Shown: piece after piece, positions 46,299-52,895 of the stretch
How the letters are laid out: each line of letters opens with the position of its first letter
Numbering within the stretch: the stretch's first letter is position 1
NCBI RefSeq assembly: GCF_000463015.1
Contig: NC_022247.1
Location: 2,542,001 to 2,606,000 of the forward strand
Source of the DNA: Variovorax paradoxus B4
GTDB lineage: Bacteria > Pseudomonadota > Gammaproteobacteria > Burkholderiales > Burkholderiaceae_C
Reading direction: 5' to 3'
DNA: 64,000 nucleotides
Program-made: the position numbers and the translations under genes
The notes under the pieces: model-generated
Told to the model about the DNA's origin: nothing
The model's input: the letters and a program-made list of their open reading frames with translations, nothing else
Databases searched by the model: none

Positions 46299-46829
46299 AT
46301 GAAGAATCGCATGAGTCCACATGCCGCTCTGACGGCTCACCTGATTCGCCGCGTCGCGCGCACCGCCGCCGTGTTGACCGTCCTCCTGTCCTCAGCCTTG
46401 GCAGGGGCGCAAACAGGCAGCAGCCAGAAGGCGAACAAGGGCGAGATTCAGCGCGGCCGCTACCTGGTGATGATCGCGGGCTGCAACGATTGCCACACGC
46501 CCGGTTACGCCACAAAGAACGGTGAGGTCGATGAGAAGCTGTGGTTGACTGGCGATGCCCTGGGCTGGTCTGGCCCGTGGGGCACTACATATCCGGTCAA
46601 TCTGCGCTTGCTCATGGCTGACATGAGCAAGCAGCAATGGGTGAAGCATGCACGCACCATGACACCGCGCCCGCCCATGCCATGGTTCAACGTGCGCCCG
46701 ATGACCGACGCGGACTTGAAGGCCATCTACGCCTACACCCGCTCGCTCGGCCGCGGCGGTGACCCGGCGCCCGCTTTTGTTCCGCCGGGTACCAAGCCTG
46801 GCGGCCCGGTGGTGCAGTTTCCCGGATGA
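46299..46829 (+). CDS. Exported c-type cytochrome
   Basis: A 176-residue protein. A signal peptide (V-A-R-T-A-A-V-L-T-V-L-L-S-S-A-L-A-G-A) precedes a single haem-binding C-N-D-C-H near residue 62 and P-M-P-W-F-N near the distal side, where a Met ligand (R-P-M-T-D-A-D-L-K-A-I-Y-A-Y) is likely. ATG 46299 follows TGGGAG at a good distance. Comparable small cytochromes accompany periplasmic dehydrogenases, but no partner lies here. Its stop ends two bases before the 16-bp att-like repeat at 46831. Confidence 0.85.
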   Translation: MKNRMSPHAALTAHLIRRVARTAAVLTVLLSSALAGAQTGSSQKANKGEIQRGRYLVMIAGCNDCHTPGYATKNGEVDEKLWLTGDALGWSGPWGTTYPVNLRLLMADMSKQQWVKHARTMTPRPPMPWFNVRPMTDADLKAIYAYTRSLGRGGDPAPAFVPPGTKPGGPVVQFPG

Positions 46830-46830
46830 T

Positions 46831-46846
46831 CCCGGAGGGGATCGAA
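46831..46846 (+). repeat. Direct repeat of the tRNA-Arg end (attL-like)
   Basis: CCCGGAGGGGATCGAA here is identical to 52306-52321 inside the 3' part of tRNA-Arg(TCT). The same 16 bases in the same orientation 5.5 kb apart, one copy in a tRNA T-arm, is the usual mark of tRNA-targeted integration. The sequence on both outer sides differs. Confidence 0.75.
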
Positions 46847-47082
46847 TATTCGGCGAGAGACCGCATGGGCGCTCGCTTCTGGCGGTTCTGATGGCACTGG
46901 GTGCCTACAAAAATACCGACAAAATCTGAGGCCTGTCGTCATGTCGCACGTTTGCCACGCGCAACCGCTGGTCCAGGAATTGTGCGAGGGAATAGCGAGT
47001 CCTCGTTCCGATCATGTCTGGTTTCTCGGACGGCTCGGCATGGGGCCGGGAACAGTCAAGAGCGCCATGATAACGCCAGTTT
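46847..47082. other. Island left flank without a clear gene
   Basis: These 236 bases between the att-like repeat and the operator of the AbiE-like pair hold only short unconvincing frames, such as one starting at 46941. The composition is less GC-rich than the core chromosome. No integrase remnant could be recognised. Confidence 0.4.
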
Positions 47083-47111
47083 GCACGATAACAGTGAATG
47101 TGTTATCGTGC
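47083..47111. promoter_or_regulatory. Perfect 11-bp inverted repeat before the AbiE-like pair
   Basis: GCACGATAACA (47083-47093) and TGTTATCGTGC (47101-47111) are perfect inverted arms around GTGAATG. A possible -35 TTGCAC (47082-47087) and -10 TATCGT (47104-47109) overlap the arms, 27 bases before the TTG start. Such placement suits an operator for the regulator encoded next, as AbiEi-type antitoxins bind inverted repeats upstream of their own operon. Confidence 0.75.
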
Positions 47112-47137
47112 GGAACTAAAGTTATTCAGGATGAGCC

Positions 47138-48130
47138 TTGCCAACCCTCGCGACCGCCGTTCTGCGCTACCTCCATGAGGTCCTGGGCATTGAAGCGCCA
47201 GCCGTGAAGCCGTGGGCGCGTGCCAACGAACTGCCGTACTTCCTTCGCGATGCCTTCCAGTTCAGCGAGCTCGAACTGCTGGGGCAGCCCATTGTCCTGG
47301 CGATAGGGCGCGCGGAGGCTAAGCAGTCCCTCAGCGAAGTCCGGACCTGGCTGGACAAGGTTCAGGCCCTGGCCGGTCAGCCGGCGGTCTACGTCACCGA
47401 TGCACTGGCCTCCTACGACCGTCGACGCTTGATCGAGCAAAAAGTCCCGTTTATCGTGCCGGGCAACCAACTCTATCTGCCGGACCTGGGGCTGGACCTG
47501 CGCGAGTATTTTCGGCAGCGCGCGCCGGCCACGGAAGTGCTGAGCCCTTCCGCGCAAGCCATGCTGATCACCGCCTTGCTGCGCCAGCCGTGGCAATCCG
47601 ATTGGCAGCCCTCCAAGGTCGCAGTCGCCTTGGGCTACACGCCCATGACACTGTCACGCGCAGTCAAGGAACTGACTGCGGCCGGGCTGGCTACGGCATA
47701 CACAACCGGCCGCTCGCGCTGGCTGCGAATGGAACTCCCGCCGGAGCAGGTCTGGGAGCGTGCGAAGCCCGCACTGCGGACGCCGGTCAGGCGTACGGTC
47801 TGGGTGGCCGCCCATGGCATCGTTGCACACCGGCCCAGCCGCCTCGCGGGTCTGAGCGCGCTCGCGCGCTATTCCATGCTGACCGAGCCGAAATGGCCGG
47901 TGTTTGCGTTGACCGCCGCTGACTGGAAGGCTGCGACGGATGCCGGCGTTCGCGAGCTGCCTGAACCTGAAGCGAGCGCCCAGGAATGGCAGCTGTGGAG
48001 TTACAGCCCGGCGTTGGTGCCAGACGCCACCACGGTGGACCCGCTCTCGCTGACGCTCAGCCTGCAGGAGAACGCCGACGACCGAATCCAGCTCGCACTG
48101 GATGAACTGAAAGGACAACTTCCATGGTGA
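47138..48130 (+). CDS. AbiEi-like regulator/antitoxin with winged helix
   Basis: A 330-residue protein starting at TTG 47138. The N-terminal ~130 residues form an alpha/beta domain without a name I know. Residues ~155-200 are a winged helix (K-V-A-V-A-L-G-Y-T-P-M-T-L-S-R-A-V-K-E-L-T), followed by ~130 residues of unclear fold. It overlaps the nucleotidyltransferase gene by seven bases and lies behind an 11-bp inverted repeat. This arrangement (DNA-binding protein before an AbiEii-like nucleotidyltransferase) is that of type IV toxin-antitoxin pairs. It is larger than classic AbiEi proteins, so the relation is by organisation more than close similarity. Confidence 0.7.
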   Translation: MPTLATAVLRYLHEVLGIEAPAVKPWARANELPYFLRDAFQFSELELLGQPIVLAIGRAEAKQSLSEVRTWLDKVQALAGQPAVYVTDALASYDRRRLIEQKVPFIVPGNQLYLPDLGLDLREYFRQRAPATEVLSPSAQAMLITALLRQPWQSDWQPSKVAVALGYTPMTLSRAVKELTAAGLATAYTTGRSRWLRMELPPEQVWERAKPALRTPVRRTVWVAAHGIVAHRPSRLAGLSALARYSMLTEPKWPVFALTAADWKAATDAGVRELPEPEASAQEWQLWSYSPALVPDATTVDPLSLTLSLQENADDRIQLALDELKGQLPW

Positions 48131-48909
48131 GAGGCTTGGACATTTTCCGGGAGCGGTTTGCGGCATACGTCGACCAGTACGTCCTGATTGGCGGCACGGC
48201 CGCGACCTTGACGATGGAGGAGGCCGGGCTGGAATTCCGCGCCACCAAAGACCTGGACATCGTCCTGCATGTGGAGGCGCTGACCCCGGCATTTGGCGAG
48301 GCCTTCTGGAAATTCGTCGGGGACGGTGGCTATGAAATCCGCCAGGCCAGCGACACCGGAAAACCAATCTTCTATCGGTTCCAGAAGCCCGCTGATGCTC
48401 GCTACCCGGCGATGGTCGAGCTGTTCGCGAGAGCCCCCGACGGATTGCAACCGGCTGATGGCAGTCAGCTGACACCGATACCACTCGACGAAGCCGTCTC
48501 CAGCTTGTCTGCCATCTTGCTGGACGAGATCTACTACGCATTCATCATGGCTGGGCGCCGCGAAGTCGATGGCCTGCCCTGGGTCGGCGAAGACCGCCTG
48601 ATCCCGCTCAAGGCCGTCGCGTGGCTGGAACTCACGGCGCGAAAAGAGCAGGGCGCCAAGGTGGACGCCAAGGACGTGCGCAAGCACCTCAACGATGTTC
48701 TGCGCCTTTCACAACTGCTCGCGCCCGCCACACGCATCGCGGTCGATGAAAAGATCAGCGCCGACATGACGCGATTCCTTGCTGCCGTTGCTGCGGACAC
48801 GTCCATCGACCCGAAAACGCTGCAGCTCGGCAACGTCGCCGTCGCCGAATTGGTAGCCCGTATCGCCCAAGCATACGAAATTGAACTGCCTGCGCAGGCG
48901 GCGGGATGA
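48124..48909 (+). CDS. AbiEii-like nucleotidyltransferase (probable toxin)
   Basis: A 261-residue protein with the minimal nucleotidyltransferase signature: G-G-T-A at residues 23-26 and T-K-D-L-D-I at 41-46, whose Asp43 and Asp45 should bind metal. L-K-A-V-A-W-L-E-L-T-A-R-K-E-Q-G and K-D-V-R-K-H-L-N-D-V near residues 162-190 are typical of AbiEii-related proteins. Such enzymes transfer nucleotides to RNA or other targets and arrest growth or phage. Its translation is coupled to the regulator. Before the IS insertion, the HamA-like gene would have followed after about 78 bases. Confidence 0.78.
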   Translation: MVRGLDIFRERFAAYVDQYVLIGGTAATLTMEEAGLEFRATKDLDIVLHVEALTPAFGEAFWKFVGDGGYEIRQASDTGKPIFYRFQKPADARYPAMVELFARAPDGLQPADGSQLTPIPLDEAVSSLSAILLDEIYYAFIMAGRREVDGLPWVGEDRLIPLKAVAWLELTARKEQGAKVDAKDVRKHLNDVLRLSQLLAPATRIAVDEKISADMTRFLAAVAADTSIDPKTLQLGNVAVAELVARIAQAYEIELPAQAAG

Positions 48910-48944
48910 CGGACGAGAAGTCAAGCGGAGCGGGTCGGTGGGCA

Positions 48945-48954
48945 GCTCTAGTCT
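48945..48954 (+). repeat. Target-site duplication, left copy
   Basis: GCTCTAGTCT directly before the left inverted repeat of the IS is repeated at 50416-50425 directly after the right one. Ten bases is the usual duplication for IS4-group elements. Confidence 0.9.
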
Positions 48955-48963
48955 CAATACTGT

Positions 48964-49152
48964 TCAGATACGGAGCACGCGCAACGCCGGCGTCGGCTCA
49001 TGCCTGCGGTGGAGCTCGGCGCCGCGACGGCGCACTTTGAAGTTGCTCATCTTGCGCTTGACCCCTCGCGGGTTGTAGCGCCCGCGGCTGCTCACGCAGC
49101 GGCCGCGGGCGATCTCGGCGAGCAGCGCGTCGCGCCAACTTTCGAGGCGCTC
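48964..49152 (-). pseudogene. Out-of-frame transposase C-terminus
   Basis: A 62-codon tail, beginning E-R-L-E-S-W-R-D-A-L-L-A and containing N-P-R-G-V-K-R-K-M-S-N-F, is the usual end of transposases of this IS group. It is in the +1 frame relative to the main gene. Reading CCCCCC as five C would join them without a stop. The last stop codon lies inside the left inverted repeat, as expected for the full-length gene. Confidence 0.75.
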
Positions 49153-50350
49153 AGGGGGGAACGGCCGCTGCTTGCGGCAATTTTCGCTTGATCACGCGTA
49201 CGGCGTGCATGAAGCTCAAGCGGTCCGGATCGAGCTCCTGCTGCCAAGCCGCTTGCGCCATGAGCTGGCGCACGGCGAAGTGCGCCAGCAGCAGCCCCCA
49301 AAGCTCCTGCTGCACCAGGTCCGGTGTCTTGCTGCGCAGCACCGTGCTGGCGCCCCGCAAGTGCGTCTTGAACTCATCGAACACACCCTCGATTTCCCAG
49401 CGCTCGTGGTACAGCGCTGCCAGCTCCAGGCCCGGTGCTCGATCGGCGTTGAGCAGGGTGGTGATCAATCGGTAGCTGTCTTTGGTGGGGGTGGCCGAGT
49501 TCTGCAGCGCGTACTCAATGACGCGCACGGTCGTGCCGTGACGCCGAGCGCTGTCGGCACTGTCGTAGACGGTGCTCAGGTACGAACCGTCGGCCAGCAC
49601 CTGCTGTGCTGGCAGCTTGATCGTGGCGCTCACGCGCCACAGCAGTGCAGCCCCGCTGCCCGCGGCCAATTGCCACAGCTTGAAACTGTAAAAGCCCCGA
49701 TCCGCCAGCAGCAGCATGTCCTTGTGCAACCAGTCGGGCAGCACCTCGGCGGCCATCGCTTTCTCGCTGCGCGCGTACGAGGCGATGTCCGCCGCCACGA
49801 CGGCGTGCGTGCCGCATTCGACCAGCCCGAGCACGCGCGCTTGCGGGAAAGCGCTTTGCCCACGCACGGCCGTGGGGTAGCCGAAGAACTGCGCATTGGC
49901 CTGCTCGTCGGCCACGTCCAGGCAACTGCCGTCCAGCGCCATCACGCGCTGCTCGCGATACCACGCCCCAGGTGCGCCGGGCGCGGCCAGCGGGCGCAGC
50001 ACGCGCTGCGCCAGGCGACGCATCACTTCGGGTCCCAGGCGGGTGCGCGCCTGCGAGATCGCGGACTTGCTGGCCTGCACGGCCTCGGCCTGCCCGCCGC
50101 CCAGCCAGTGCAGACCCTCGCACACCACGCGCAGCACTTCCTCCAGCGGCGCCTCGCGCCACAGAGCCAGCGCCATCACGTAGTACACCACCGCCGCAGC
50201 CGGCAGCAGCCGCTCGCGCTGGCTGGCCTTGCCCGTCTCGGCCAGCACCTCGTCGATCAGCGGGCGCGGACACACCGCCGCAAGTACCCCGGCGCTGATC
50301 AGGTGCGCCGTGTCAACTCGAGCCGGTAGCGCCTTCCTTGTTCGTGCCAT
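49151..50350 (-). CDS. IS4-family transposase (C-terminally frameshifted)
   Basis: A 399-residue DDE transposase. DDE positions are seen in M-A-L-D-G-S-C-L-D and L-L-A-D-R-G-F-Y-S, and the IS4 YREK motif is Y-H-E-R-W-E-I-E-G-V-F-D-E-F-K. The frame ends ...V-P-P then TGA at 49151, right after a run of six C (49154-49159 on the opposite strand as G), and the family C-terminus continues in the next frame. So the transposase is either broken by one extra base or made full length by +1 slippage at CCC-TGA. The IS ends are intact. Confidence 0.9.
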   Translation of the reverse strand: MARTRKALPARVDTAHLISAGVLAAVCPRPLIDEVLAETGKASQRERLLPAAAVVYYVMALALWREAPLEEVLRVVCEGLHWLGGGQAEAVQASKSAISQARTRLGPEVMRRLAQRVLRPLAAPGAPGAWYREQRVMALDGSCLDVADEQANAQFFGYPTAVRGQSAFPQARVLGLVECGTHAVVAADIASYARSEKAMAAEVLPDWLHKDMLLLADRGFYSFKLWQLAAGSGAALLWRVSATIKLPAQQVLADGSYLSTVYDSADSARRHGTTVRVIEYALQNSATPTKDSYRLITTLLNADRAPGLELAALYHERWEIEGVFDEFKTHLRGASTVLRSKTPDLVQQELWGLLLAHFAVRQLMAQAAWQQELDPDRLSFMHAVRVIKRKLPQAAAVPP

Positions 50351-50415
50351 CGATTCCGTCCGTAGTGGAGACGGGATCGGATTGTCGCACAGAATTGTTT
50401 ATCTAAACAGTATTG

Positions 50416-50425
50416 GCTCTAGTCT
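50416..50425 (+). repeat. Target-site duplication, right copy
   Basis: GCTCTAGTCT, identical to 48945-48954, immediately follows the right inverted repeat of the IS. Perfect identity suggests a fairly recent insertion. Confidence 0.9.
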
Positions 50426-50458
50426 GACCGGAACTCACAAAGAAACTGAGGAGGAGAC

Positions 50459-50917
50459 ATGGCTTTGTTCAAGGCTTGGTGCGCTGGCACCGAGGACAAA
50501 AGCAAGAAGAAGACATTCCGAACGTACTTGGAAAAAGGTGGCGGCCGTGCAGCCGTTCTTACGCAGCTGGGCGAAGCCGTCAGGACGCACTACGACCAGG
50601 CTGACCGGATCGCTGGCGATGTCGCCCGCCCTCGGATACGACGGCGCCTCCGAAATCTGAGGGCACTGCTGCCTCAGTCGAAGCGCGCGCGCTCCGGTGA
50701 TCTCGGCGAAATCCTGGCCTCTGAACTGGTTGAGGAGGGCATGGGCTTTCGTGTTTCCGTTCGGCGGATGCGATTCAAAGATGACGGCGAGACCGCCCAT
50801 CGCGTTGCCGGGCCCATGCCGTGGCCAGGTTGCCCAGGACGGGACAGAAAGACAGACAGCAGTGGAGGATTTCGTCGGGCGGGGAGGGGGCAGGATATTA
50901 TTTGTATCGATCAATGA
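50459..50917 (+). CDS. Truncated HamA/DUF1837-like defence protein
   Basis: A 152-residue frame with GAGGAGGAG before ATG 50459. The first ~110 residues look real: a Lys-rich N-terminus, a helical region, then S-G-D-L-G-E-I-L-A-S-E-L-V-E-E and R-R-M-R-F-K-D-D. That resembles the G-D/E-x-G-E-L-L ... K-D block of DUF1837, the HamA nuclease of the Hachiman anti-phage system. After about residue 115 the sequence turns low-quality (P-M-P-W-P-G-C-P-G-R-D-R) and the expected conserved continuation is absent, so the gene is probably frameshifted or deleted. The family call is tentative; the truncation is clear from the loss of coding character. Confidence 0.5.
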   Translation: MALFKAWCAGTEDKSKKKTFRTYLEKGGGRAAVLTQLGEAVRTHYDQADRIAGDVARPRIRRRLRNLRALLPQSKRARSGDLGEILASELVEEGMGFRVSVRRMRFKDDGETAHRVAGPMPWPGCPGRDRKTDSSGGFRRAGRGQDIICIDQ

Positions 50918-51186
50918 CTCGATCGAGCTTCGATATTCGGGAGCACGACATCAATGGTGCTTCTCGAAACCTTTAAGTTGTTTGAAAGATATGGGCTTCT
51001 TGTGGCAGCAAGACTCTTCCAAAAGTGATCGGCGAAGAATGCAGCGCTTCTTTCTGACGACATGCTTGACGGCAACCCGGCGTTGCTGGCTTGACGCCGA
51101 TTTTTACCGCCATTTGCTTGTGCAGAACGAGGCCGCGTGCTGGCGCTGGAGGATGCCGCCAAGGAACTGCTGAAGCCGGAGAATGC
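50918..51186 (+). pseudogene. Degenerate coding remnant upstream of the DUF6155-like gene
   Basis: In one frame the DNA reads L-L-E-T-F-K-L-F-E-R-Y-G-L-L-V-A-A-R, a stop, then N-A-A-L-L-S-D-D-M-L-D-G-N-P-A-L-L-A, a stop, then R-G-R-V-L-A-L-E-D-A-A-K-E-L-L-K-P-E-N-A and a stop just before the next gene. Three coding-like blocks separated by stops in one frame suggest the end of a decayed gene that was once coupled to the DUF6155-like gene. I cannot name it; a helicase-type partner of HamA would be the expected neighbour. Confidence 0.4.
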
Positions 51187-51192
51187 GTGAGC

Positions 51193-51744
51193 ATGGGTAC
51201 GAGGAAAGCGCTGAGTTGGAGCGACGTCAAGGACAAGCTTGCCGACTTCGACCGCCCGGGCTTGATCGGCCTGGTGCAGGACCTCTACGCCGCCAGCAAG
51301 GATAACCAAGCCTTCCTGCACGCGCGCTTCGGGCTCGGCGACGATGTGCTGAAACCGTACAAGGCAACCATCGACCGCTGGCTGTGGCCCGACGTGTTTA
51401 AGAACCAGGACACCTCGGTCACGAAGGCCAAGAGGGCCATCGCGGATTACAAGAAGGCCGTCGACCAGCCGGAGAGCCTGGCCGAGCTGATGGTGTTCTT
51501 CTGCGAGCGGGCGGTGGGCTTCAGCAACGATCTCGGCGTGCAGGACGAAGGCTACTTCAACGCCCTGGTGCGGATGTTCGGGCAGGCGTTGAAAGTCATG
51601 GACGCTTTGCCCGAAGGACGCAGGTCCGCATTGTTGGCTCGCCTGGACGCTGTCCGACGCCTCGGCCACAACCTGGGATACGGCGTTGGCGACAACATGG
51701 ACGACCTGTTGGCCGAGCGTGGATTCGATGGCGGACCGCGATGA
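51193..51744 (+). CDS. DUF6155-like protein
   Basis: A 183-residue, mainly helical cytoplasmic protein. L-S-W-S-D-V-K-D-K-L-A and G-L-I-G-L-V-Q-D-L-Y-A-A-S-K-D-N-Q-A-F-L near the start resemble DUF6155 proteins. The end has L-A-R-L-D-A-V-R-R-L-G-H-N-L-G-Y-G-V-G-D. Function unknown; homologues turn up in conflict and defence islands. It overlaps the TOTE-primase fragment by 17 bases, as a working pair would. ATG 51193 is preferred to GTG 51187. Confidence 0.7.
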   Translation: MGTRKALSWSDVKDKLADFDRPGLIGLVQDLYAASKDNQAFLHARFGLGDDVLKPYKATIDRWLWPDVFKNQDTSVTKAKRAIADYKKAVDQPESLAELMVFFCERAVGFSNDLGVQDEGYFNALVRMFGQALKVMDALPEGRRSALLARLDAVRRLGHNLGYGVGDNMDDLLAERGFDGGPR

Positions 51745-52063
51745 ACTCACCAAGCTGCGCGCGGAGAACAGCCGGCTGATCGCGCTGCTCGAATCGCACG
51801 GCATCGAATGGCGGACGCGGCAGCAGCCGTCCCCATCGCCCGTCGAGCCATCGAGACTGTCCACTGACGAGAAGGTCGCTATCTTCCGACGGCTCTTCCG
51901 CGGTCGTACCGATGTGTTTCCCGTCCGATGGGAGAGCAAGACCACCGGCAAGTCGGGCTACGCGCCGGCTTGCGCGAATGAGTGGCGCACCGGGGTGTGC
52001 GAGAAGCCGCGCATCAAGTGCGGAGACTGCGGCAATCGTCTGCTCGTCCCGCTGTCGGACGCG
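51728..52063 (+). pseudogene. TOTE-type conflict-system primase, N-terminal fragment
   Basis: Starting at ATG 51728, the frame gives a short coiled coil (E-L-T-K-L-R-A-E-N-S-R-L-I-A-L-L-E-S-H-G-I) and then the opening of the archaeo-eukaryotic primase domain of TOTE conflict systems: F-R-R-L-F-R-G-R-T-D-V-F-P-V-R-W-E, Y-A-P-A-C-A-N-E-W, and a C-x-x-C pair in I-K-C-G-D-C-G-N-R. Similarity stops near residue 112. The frame runs on to 52495 but crosses tRNA-Arg in antisense, so the rest is not this gene. Full-length proteins are many times longer and carry helicase and nuclease parts. Confidence 0.65.
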
Positions 52064-52298
52064 AGGCGCAACCGCAGCTTGTCGGCAGGGCAGAGGGTCT
52101 TCTTGCAGGCGGTGTCGGTGAGCATGGGGGAACAATTTCGGCGACTGGAGCGGAAACTGTACCCGTTCCCCCGTTTGTTCCCCCAAATTCGACGAATTTC
52201 AGCGGTTCATCGTGGTTGCTCATGGAGCAAAACGCTGGCTTCTACAGAGGGGAAATGGCTGCTTGCGGTTCTTTGTGGAGGAACGTGGAGCAAAGAAA

Positions 52299-52375
52299 TG
52301 GCCTGCCCGGAGGGGATCGAACCCCCGACAACCTGCTTAGAAGGCAGGTGCTCTATCCAACTGAGCTACGGGCAG
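52299..52375 (-). tRNA. tRNA-Arg (anticodon TCT)
   Basis: Cloverleaf on the minus strand: acceptor CTGCCCG/CGGGCAG, D-arm after TAGCTCAG, anticodon loop CTTCTAA between ACCTGC and GCAGGT giving TCT, T-loop TTCGATC, discriminator G and encoded CCA at 52299-52301. Its 3' part contains the 16 bases repeated at 46831, so it is the integration target of the adjoining island and remains intact. Confidence 0.95.
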
Positions 52376-52403
52376 ATTCCGGGCCGGACAGAAGAAAACC
52401 GGG

Positions 52404-52445
52404 TTGGCGCGAAAGGGTTTGAACCTTCGACCCTCGGGCCCCCAG
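52404..52445 (-). pseudogene. tRNA-Pro 3' half (GGG-like), orphan fragment
   Basis: The minus strand reads like tRNA-Pro from the anticodon loop (CTGGGGG) through variable and T arms (GGGTCG, AAGGTTCAAACCCTTT) to the acceptor strand CGCGCCA. The 5' half is missing and the break falls at the anticodon loop. It shares 23 of 25 bases around the T arm with the intact tRNA-Pro(TGG) at 53678. It could be an attachment-site scar of an integrated element. Confidence 0.55.
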
Positions 52446-52552
52446 GCAGGGAGACATACCAGGCAGATCAACGACTTGGTCGCCTCTGCTTTTGACCGGG
52501 AAGGCCGGATTCTACCCACATCCACGTCTGAGGCCCGAGCGCCGGGAGGCGA

Positions 52553-52807
52553 TCAGATCTGCACGAAGTCGCTGACCGGATCGAAGTTCTCGATGGCCCA
52601 CGCGCGGAGCAACCCAAGCGCCTCGGTTTCCGATTGGCCGAAGGTCTGGTGGTGCGCCAGCGGGGTGGAGTTGACCTCATCCGTGGCACGCGGGGCTCGG
52701 CGATTGGGCATCCAGTACAAGGTAGCCGTGTAGGAGACGAGGTCCTGGGTGACCTGGACCAGGCCGGTCTGGTTGCCAATCTTCAGTTCGTAGTAGGGCA
52801 CGGACAA
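52553..52807 (-). CDS. Hypothetical protein, 84 residues
   Basis: I do not recognise a family. The product (V-P-Y-Y-E-L-K-I-G-N-Q-T-G-L-V-Q-V-T-Q-D-L-V) is soluble, beta-rich in the first half and helical at the end (E-T-E-A-L-G-L-L-R-A-W-A-I-E-N-F). The start is TTG 52807 or GTG 52801, neither with a strong ribosome site. It lies between two tRNA regions, probably accessory DNA. Codon use is milder than the core genes. Confidence 0.5.
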   Translation of the reverse strand: MSVPYYELKIGNQTGLVQVTQDLVSYTATLYWMPNRRAPRATDEVNSTPLAHHQTFGQSETEALGLLRAWAIENFDPVSDFVQI

Positions 52808-52895
52808 GCCTGCGTCAGTGAATGTTGAATTTCGACTGTACGCGATGAATCCGCCCCTGGGATCGTTTTCGGCTGAGGAGGCAAGGCTCGCGGCA

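Larger units (their letters stand above)
48955..50415. mobile_element. Complete IS4-family insertion sequence (1461 bp)
   Basis: The ends are imperfect inverted repeats: CAATACTGTTCAGATA (48955-48970) and, on the opposite strand, CAATACTGTTTAGATA (50415-50400), 15 of 16 identical. A 10-bp duplication flanks it. It carries one leftward transposase of the IS4 (YREK) type whose last codons are out of frame. It sits 33 bases (plus duplication) before the HamA-like gene and 45 bases after the nucleotidyltransferase, so it splits what was probably one defence transcript. Confidence 0.93.

Noticed and set aside
46941..47207. 88-codon frame starting at ATG 46941
   Set aside because: It crosses the inverted-repeat operator and the start of the regulator gene, and has no coding character or recognisable motif.
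50911..51951. 346-codon minus-strand frame in the island
   Set aside because: It is antisense to the DUF6155-like gene, the primase fragment and the degenerate blocks, whose sense products show family features.
52064..52495. Continuation of the primase frame through the tRNA-Arg region
   Set aside because: The translation past 52063 has no primase similarity and reads tRNA-Arg in antisense, so it is not real coding sequence.
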